From an uncultured Caryophanales bacterium (GTDB lineage Bacteria > Bacillota_I > Bacilli_A > Acholeplasmatales > Anaeroplasmataceae): DNA of 12,414 nucleotides. The translations under genes and the position numbers were made by a program. Location: NCBI GenBank assembly GCA_937885165.1, contig CAKZZJ010000078.1, forward strand, positions 1 through 12,414, written 5' to 3'. Of this stretch, positions 8,774-12,414 are shown in pieces (within the stretch, counting starts at the first letter, position 1; the number at the start of each line of letters is the position of its first letter). Under the pieces are notes generated by a model, which was not told where the DNA came from, did no database searches, and saw only the letters and a list, made by a program, of their open reading frames with translations.

Positions 8774-11546
8774 ATGAATAATTATCCATGCTACTGACAG
8801 CAACTACATGAGTGATTGGAATAGATGTTATATCTTGTGTTTTATTCCAATATTCACTACCATCTTCTTTTCCTCTAATTACAATTAATCCCGCAATTGT
8901 TTTTGTAGTATCAGTAACATAAGTCCAAGTGCCATTAGATCCCTTAGTTAGTTTAGGGAATGATTCCCAAGTTGTACCTGTGCCATCTGTATACCAAATG
9001 TGAATATAGGCAACGGCACCATCATCATCAAACCAAGAAACACCACTTAAATCAATAGTTAATGTTCCATCCCAAGAAGTATCTTGTTCTTTAAATTCAT
9101 TAAACCATTCACCACCAAAATAATAAGTTTTTTCTGGGTTTAGAAGAATATTATCTGTTTGATTTTGACCATCATTAAATATTACTAGGGCCATTGATGA
9201 AGAAATACTAGCTTCATACCAACCAGTATGTCCTGAAACTTGAGTCATCGGACTTCCTGGCCATGCTTTATTTTCTGTGCCATCATTCCATGAATAGATA
9301 TTTACACTTGACCAATTATTTTCGTTGTAATAATAGATTGTTAAAGTAGTAGATATTTCTGTTTCTTTTGAAATCCAAGAACCAGTTGCACGATCTGTTA
9401 AACTATTTAAATAATATATATTCTTATTTACATCTGTAGTAAAACTAATTGTAAATGAATTCCATACTAAATTAGTTTGTGGATCAAGTCTTAATACTTC
9501 TATTGAATCTATAGTCTTTTGGTTGTTATAACCAACTTTATATAAGCCATCTTCTAATGTAGCAGCTACTCCACTTAAATCATTTACTGAACCATCAGTA
9601 TAATTAACTTTTACATTAATCTTAGCTCCATCTGATGAGAACCAAGTAACTGATGAAGTATTTAAATAGAAATATGCATTTGCTGTAGCATCAACTTCAA
9701 CATCAGGATTTGGAGTTGCTGGAGTAACTGATTGACCTGCTAAAGCTTCTTCTTCAGTTTCCCAATAACCTTTTAGTTCATTATCTTCAACAACAAGCCT
9801 ATAGGCTGGTTTAAGACTACTGAAGTTAAGAGTTCCTGCTTCAGTGCTTAATTCAATCTTATTCCAAATGAATTCATCATCGCCAAAGTTTGTAGCTTCT
9901 GGGTTATTTCTTGTGAAGATTACACCTGCGATAGTCTTATCTGTATTGTAATTTACATAACATGAATATTGAACTGAAGTTTGATCTGCTGTATATGTTA
10001 CAGTCTTTCCTGGCCATGAGCCATTTTGACTACCATCAGTATACCATATATATGTATACAATACGGCTCCTGCTTCTGTAAACCATGATACATCTCTAAA
10101 GTCTAGGTATAATTTACCATCGCCATCATCGATATCATCATAATCTATTTCATCTTTTGATGAAACCCAAATACCTGTAAATGAAATATAATCATCGACA
10201 TGACGATATGTCTTTAATCTATAAATAGGTTTATTATCATCAAATGAAAGTTCACCTATTTCGATACGATCCCATTCAGTCTTTGTTCCTTCTTCAGGAT
10301 TTACCTTAGGAGAGTTACGAGTAAATATTACTCCCTTAACTACTCTTGATTTATAATATGAAGCTTCATATAGACCAGTTGCTTCATTATATACCATTTG
10401 GTCTCCTGGCCATGTGTTATTTGATCCATCAGTATACCAAATGTGAACATTGATAGTCGCACCATCATCTTTCCACCATTCAAATTTAGATAAATCTAAT
10501 GAGATTGTTGCGATTTCATCTTCAACTTCTGGCATAGGTTGTCCACATTTGTCACAGATACCATCGCCATCTGCATCGATGTGATAATCACATTCATCTG
10601 GATCAACTGGTGTTACTGGATCATCAGGTGTTACTGGATCATCAGGTGTTACATCACCATTCCATGTCCATTTAGCATAGAATGTTGTTGGAGCGGTAAT
10701 CTTAAATAAGCTTATCTTTGCGCCAAATGATGCTGGAATCATACAATATGAATCTTCATACCATCCAGCAAATGTATATCCTGCTCTTGTTGGAGTTGCA
10801 GGAGTTGACATTGTCTTATTATGTTCAACATAGACGATATCAGCATTTGGGGCTCCATAATAATTATAATCTAGGGTTACAGGCCACTTACCGTCAACTG
10901 ATTCAGTATTATCAATTAAAGTACCACCAGATACTACGTTGATTATTTTTTCAGTTGAAACTGTAAATGTATAATTGCTAGTTGAAATAGCTTGTCCTTT
11001 TCCTTCGCTATTTTCTTCATATGAATCAAGTAGATTTCCTAAATCATCTTTAACTACATATGAATCACCAGCATTAAGGCTAACAACTAAAGAATAATTA
11101 TCTTGATTAACATTAAATTTAGATCCAGCTACAGAAGAATTTACATATAAATAATAATTAGTTATTTTTTGTAAACTTAATTTCTTAGTTGAATTATTAA
11201 TTGATAATTCATAATCGCCATCTTTTTCAATTGTGCCATCATAAGTATATTCATTATTTGAATTATCTTTAACAACTAAAGTATCAGTAGTCTTTAGGCT
11301 TAATTCAACTGAATAAGTATCAGCAAGGCTAATATTTTCAGACATTGCTTTAGCATTATCATTTAGATATGCTACATATTTAGCTGTTGAAATATTATTT
11401 ACTGTTTTATCATATGGTACTTCAATTGAAGGATCACTATTTTCATATCCTTCAGCTACAGCTACAATTGAAACATAATACATTTCACCATTTGGTAAAT
11501 TCTTAATTGTGCCTGATATACCAGTTGTACCTGTAGACCATTCCAT
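8772..11546 (-). CDS. Distal open frame of the starch-binding lipoprotein: CBM26-type modules, InlB repeat
   Basis: First ATG-initiated version of the distal frame, 924 codons; the open frame itself extends back to about 11789. In its own numbering: the end of an Fn3-like domain (1-46), two related beta-rich repeats (57-128, 131-205), an InlB B-repeat-like domain (223-294, RAGYTFAGWY and TFYAKW), a PDDPVTP linker (300-316), a CxxH/DADGDG/CxxC motif (319-334), then five modules at 349-460, 479-595, 626-725, 734-815 and 828-917. The fourth is a clear CBM26 (YYYNENNWSSVNIYSWNDG, AWPGSPM, GWYEA, VIFNDGQNQT). Modules 1, 2 and 5 share HIWYTDG-like and TIAGVIFTR-like blocks. Module 3 has lost the WPG block. 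Initiation at this ATG would give a protein with no signal peptide, and no convincing SD precedes it, so it is probably not expressed as drawn. Confidence 0.8.
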   Translation of the reverse strand: MEWSTGTTGISGTIKNLPNGEMYYVSIVAVAEGYENSDPSIEVPYDKTVNNISTAKYVAYLNDNAKAMSENISLADTYSVELSLKTTDTLVVKDNSNNEYTYDGTIEKDGDYELSINNSTKKLSLQKITNYYLYVNSSVAGSKFNVNQDNYSLVVSLNAGDSYVVKDDLGNLLDSYEENSEGKGQAISTSNYTFTVSTEKIINVVSGGTLIDNTESVDGKWPVTLDYNYYGAPNADIVYVEHNKTMSTPATPTRAGYTFAGWYEDSYCMIPASFGAKISLFKITAPTTFYAKWTWNGDVTPDDPVTPDDPVTPVDPDECDYHIDADGDGICDKCGQPMPEVEDEIATISLDLSKFEWWKDDGATINVHIWYTDGSNNTWPGDQMVYNEATGLYEASYYKSRVVKGVIFTRNSPKVNPEEGTKTEWDRIEIGELSFDDNKPIYRLKTYRHVDDYISFTGIWVSSKDEIDYDDIDDGDGKLYLDFRDVSWFTEAGAVLYTYIWYTDGSQNGSWPGKTVTYTADQTSVQYSCYVNYNTDKTIAGVIFTRNNPEATNFGDDEFIWNKIELSTEAGTLNFSSLKPAYRLVVEDNELKGYWETEEEALAGQSVTPATPNPDVEVDATANAYFYLNTSSVTWFSSDGAKINVKVNYTDGSVNDLSGVAATLEDGLYKVGYNNQKTIDSIEVLRLDPQTNLVWNSFTISFTTDVNKNIYYLNSLTDRATGSWISKETEISTTLTIYYYNENNWSSVNIYSWNDGTENKAWPGSPMTQVSGHTGWYEASISSSMALVIFNDGQNQTDNILLNPEKTYYFGGEWFNEFKEQDTSWDGTLTIDLSGVSWFDDDGAVAYIHIWYTDGTGTTWESFPKLTKGSNGTWTYVTDTTKTIAGLIVIRGKEDGSEYWNKTQDITSIPITHVVAVSSMDNYS
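8796..10502 (-). repeat. Five consecutive carbohydrate-binding modules (CBM26-type and related)
   Basis: Modules fall at about 10502-10167, 10112-9762, 9671-9372, 9347-9102 and 9065-8796. Modules 1, 2 and 5 share a core (DGAxxxxHIWYTDG, TIAGVIFTR-like block, W-x-K/R-I), with WPG present in modules 1 and 2 and absent from 5. The homology is visible at DNA level: 8983-9004 and 10426-10447 are 21/22 identical, and 10033-10045 repeats the same start. Module 4 is a more canonical CBM26. Intragenic duplication followed by divergence is the simplest reading. Confidence 0.75.
10533..10593 (-). other. CxxH - DADGDG - CxxC metal-site-like motif
   Basis: The encoded stretch CDYHIDADGDGICDKCG has Cys and His (CxxH), a DxDGDG loop of the calcium-binding kind, and a CxxC pair within 16 residues. 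It sits between the Pro/Asp linker and the first binding module. I recognise similar short motifs from surface proteins of gut Firmicutes. Metal identity (Ca or Zn) is inference. Confidence 0.55.
10600..10653. repeat. Three tandem 18-bp units encoding a VTPDDP linker
   Basis: The units at 10600-10617, 10618-10635 and 10636-10653 differ by only a few bases and encode (V/D)TPDDP-like hexapeptides on the minus strand. They form a flexible acidic/proline linker between the InlB-type domain and the first carbohydrate-binding module. Their 18-bp period keeps frame, so unit gain or loss would change only linker length. Confidence 0.85.
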
Positions 11547-11734
11547 ATCATATAATTTACCACTTGTATTATTTTCAATTCTTACATAAGCTTTATAATC
11601 TTTAGCTTCACTTACGCTTCGCCAACTAAATTTATCATTCTTTAGGGCGACCTTATTTGGTGTAGCTAATTTTTTTGAATATGTAAAATAAATTAAGCTT
11701 CTATCTGACTCTATAGTAGGTACGTTTTTATTAT

Positions 11735-12058
11735 CTATTTTAACTGCTCTAATCCAACATTCATTTCTATCAATGAGTGAATCAGTAATTCATTATCCCC
11801 ATTTACAAGTGATTTTTGAATTACTGATTCACTCATTGATAGATATGGTTCAGTAACATAATATCTATCACCTTCATCATCATTAAAATAAACAATATAG
11901 CCATCTGCACCATCAACATCGTTCCATACGAAATTGTTATCTACGATATCCATTCCTCTTGGATTAGCAAGGCTACTTGATGAGCAACTTGCTAAAACTA
12001 ATGAAGTAAGTAGTAAGATGAATACGCTTAATATTGAAAGTAAAATTTTTCTTTTCAT
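11735..12058 (-). CDS. N-terminal fragment of the starch-binding lipoprotein, truncated by frameshift
   Basis: This 107-codon frame encodes a signal peptide with lipobox LASC (Cys25) and the first part of an Fn3-like domain (NNFVWNDVDGADGYIVYFND). True homologous sequence ends at NGDNE (residue 90). The last 17 residues are out-of-frame translation through the inverted repeat, ending at a chance TAG. As it stands the product would be a short lipoprotein with no carbohydrate-binding module. The SD (AGGGGG) overlaps the stop of the gene upstream, 9 nt away, which argues for translational coupling. Confidence 0.75.
   Translation of the reverse strand: MKRKILLSILSVFILLLTSLVLASCSSSSLANPRGMDIVDNNFVWNDVDGADGYIVYFNDDEGDRYYVTEPYLSMSESVIQKSLVNGDNELLIHSLIEMNVGLEQLK
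11759..11847. repeat. 27-bp perfect inverted repeat with 24-nt loop, bracketed by 7-bp direct repeats at the frameshift
   Basis: The arms 11766-11792 and 11817-11843 are exact reverse complements, and 11762-11764 also pairs with 11845-11847 after one mismatch. A 7-bp direct repeat (plus strand ATTCATT) sits at 11759-11765 and 11788-11794, 29 nt apart. Deleting one repeat unit restores the reading frame of the lipoprotein gene. The right arm encodes part of the real protein (YLSMSESVI), and the left arm is its out-of-place inverted copy. Confidence 0.92.
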
Positions 12059-12067
12059 TTTTACCCC

Positions 12068-12414
12068 CTATTCTTCCCACGCTAAGGCAGGGTATCTATT
12101 TTCTACGCTTACAAATGCTTCTACTCCTAAAACCTCATTAAGGGTTGCTGCAATTTGCCTTAGTTCTTGTGTAGATTTAGCATAAACTGTAGCAAATGAA
12201 CCAGATTTCGCAGGAGTAAGTGAGATATTTGTACCACCTATTTTCGCACCTAATGCATAATAACAATCATTTAGCATATTGTTATAACCAGCAATAGCGC
12301 CAGCACAAGGTTCTACTAAACTAGCAGTTTTCCAGTTTGAGTCAATGTAATAGATCGCTGTAGTGCTTGTACTTGATTTTAAAATATCATCTGTTTGGTT
12401 AAATACTTCAGATG
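12068..12414 (-). CDS. C-terminal part of an unrecognised protein, truncated by the window edge
   Basis: The frame is open from the right edge (12412) to a TAG at 12068, giving 114 residues. An internal Met at codon position 12277 is not a credible start, because the reading continues upstream without a stop and no SD is seen there. The fragment has no signal, membrane segment or motif I can name. It contains a small-residue-rich stretch (ASLVEPCAGAIAGYNN), ALGAKIGGTNIS, and a final mixed alpha/beta-like region ending RYPALAWEE. Its stop lies 9 nt before the lipoprotein start and overlaps that gene's SD, so it is very likely the preceding member of the same operon. I assign no function. Confidence 0.6.
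   Translation of the reverse strand, partial: SEVFNQTDDILKSSTSTTAIYYIDSNWKTASLVEPCAGAIAGYNNMLNDCYYALGAKIGGTNISLTPAKSGSFATVYAKSTQELRQIAATLNEVLGVEAFVSVENRYPALAWEE

Larger units (their letters stand above)
8772..12058 (-). pseudogene. Frameshifted multi-module starch-binding surface lipoprotein gene (two open frames)
   Basis: Two open frames here are halves of one gene. The first encodes a lipoprotein N-terminus and the start of an Fn3-like domain up to NGDNE (residue 90). The second, shifted by -1, resumes with CWIRAVKID, which completes the same Fn3 strand. Between them lie 29 extra nucleotides (about 11760-11788). Removing them gives one frame of 1085 codons: signal and lipobox, Fn3-1 (about 32-118), Fn3-2 (121-206), two beta-rich repeats (about 218-365), an InlB B-repeat (384-455), a linker, and five carbohydrate-binding modules (about 510-1085). 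Placement in front of a maltodextrin transporter and pullulanase suggests a role in holding starch at the cell surface. Whether it is a dead gene, a reversible off state or an assembly error cannot be settled from the sequence. Coding quality on both sides is intact, so the lesion looks recent. Confidence 0.8.

Noticed and set aside
10600..10653. CRISPR-like repeat array
   Set aside because: The 18-bp units abut without spacers and encode an in-frame protein linker.
10718..10942. Plus-strand open frame of 74 codons, and similar ones at 1917-2129, 5595-5807, 6326-6601 and 7921-8109
   Set aside because: All are antisense shadows of minus-strand genes with recognisable domains.
11790..11792. 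TGA read as Trp, so the distal frame could extend upstream
   Set aside because: Trp is TGG throughout the long genes and no in-frame TGA occurs in any of them. Reading through would also not join the lipoprotein frame.
11766..11843. Insertion sequence, MITE or transcription terminator
   Set aside because: The arms are explained by copying of the gene's own coding sequence. There is no target-site duplication of mobile-element type outside it and no T-tract after the stem on the minus strand.
11740..11860. Programmed -1 ribosomal frameshifting stimulated by the hairpin, joining the two lipoprotein frames
   Set aside because: No X XXY YYZ slippery heptamer lies in the overlap of the two frames (about 11766-11789), and a shifted product would carry residues encoded by the inverted arm that disrupt the Fn3 strand. 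The 29-nt insertion explains the break better.
11934..12185. Plus-strand open frame of 83 codons
   Set aside because: It lies antisense over two well-supported minus-strand reading frames and their SD region, and shows no SD or domain of its own.

Overview
The window is AT-rich. Every supportable gene lies on the minus strand and is tightly packed, with gaps of 15 nt or less and one 1-nt overlap, so it reads as part of one operon transcribed from right to left. Strong Shine-Dalgarno sequences, a lipobox lipoprotein, Gram-positive style signal peptides, CUT1 sugar-transporter components and CBM26-like starch-binding modules point to a low-GC Bacillota, probably a gut-associated one. That assignment is inference. 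All Trp codons I read are TGG and the ORFs are open under the standard code, so I see no sign of mycoplasma-type TGA recoding.

In order of transcription: (1) the 3' end of an unrecognised gene that enters from the right edge and stops at 12068. (2) A large starch-binding surface lipoprotein gene, 12058 to 8772, broken by a frameshift into a 107-codon lipoprotein fragment and a long distal open frame. If repaired it would encode about 1085 residues: signal peptide and lipobox, two fibronectin-III-like domains, two related beta-rich repeats, an InlB B-repeat-like domain, a Pro/Asp linker, a Cys/Asp-Gly metal-site-like motif, and five carbohydrate-binding modules of CBM26 type. (3) A GTG-started solute-binding lipoprotein (MalE-like). 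(4, 5) Two permeases (MalF- and MalG-like) joined by a TAATG stop/start overlap. (6) A secreted type I pullulanase (GH13) with CBM41 and CBM48. (7) An unusually long MsmK/MalK-type ATPase with a C-terminal extension of about 300 residues. A rho-independent terminator follows at 66-113.

Together these make a complete outside-to-inside starch/pullulan route. The lipoprotein would hold the polymer at the surface, the pullulanase would cut alpha-1,6 links, the binding protein would capture malto-oligosaccharides, and the two permeases with the ATPase would import them. The promoter and any regulator lie outside the window.

The most notable observation is the lesion in the surface lipoprotein gene. 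A 29-nt insertion carries an inverted copy of sequence from 50 nt upstream in the gene, so it forms a 27-bp perfect inverted repeat, and it is bracketed by a 7-bp direct repeat. Removing exactly one direct-repeat unit (29 nt) restores the frame and rebuilds an Fn3 strand that aligns with the neighbouring Fn3 domain. This looks like a template-switch mutation, and it could revert precisely.
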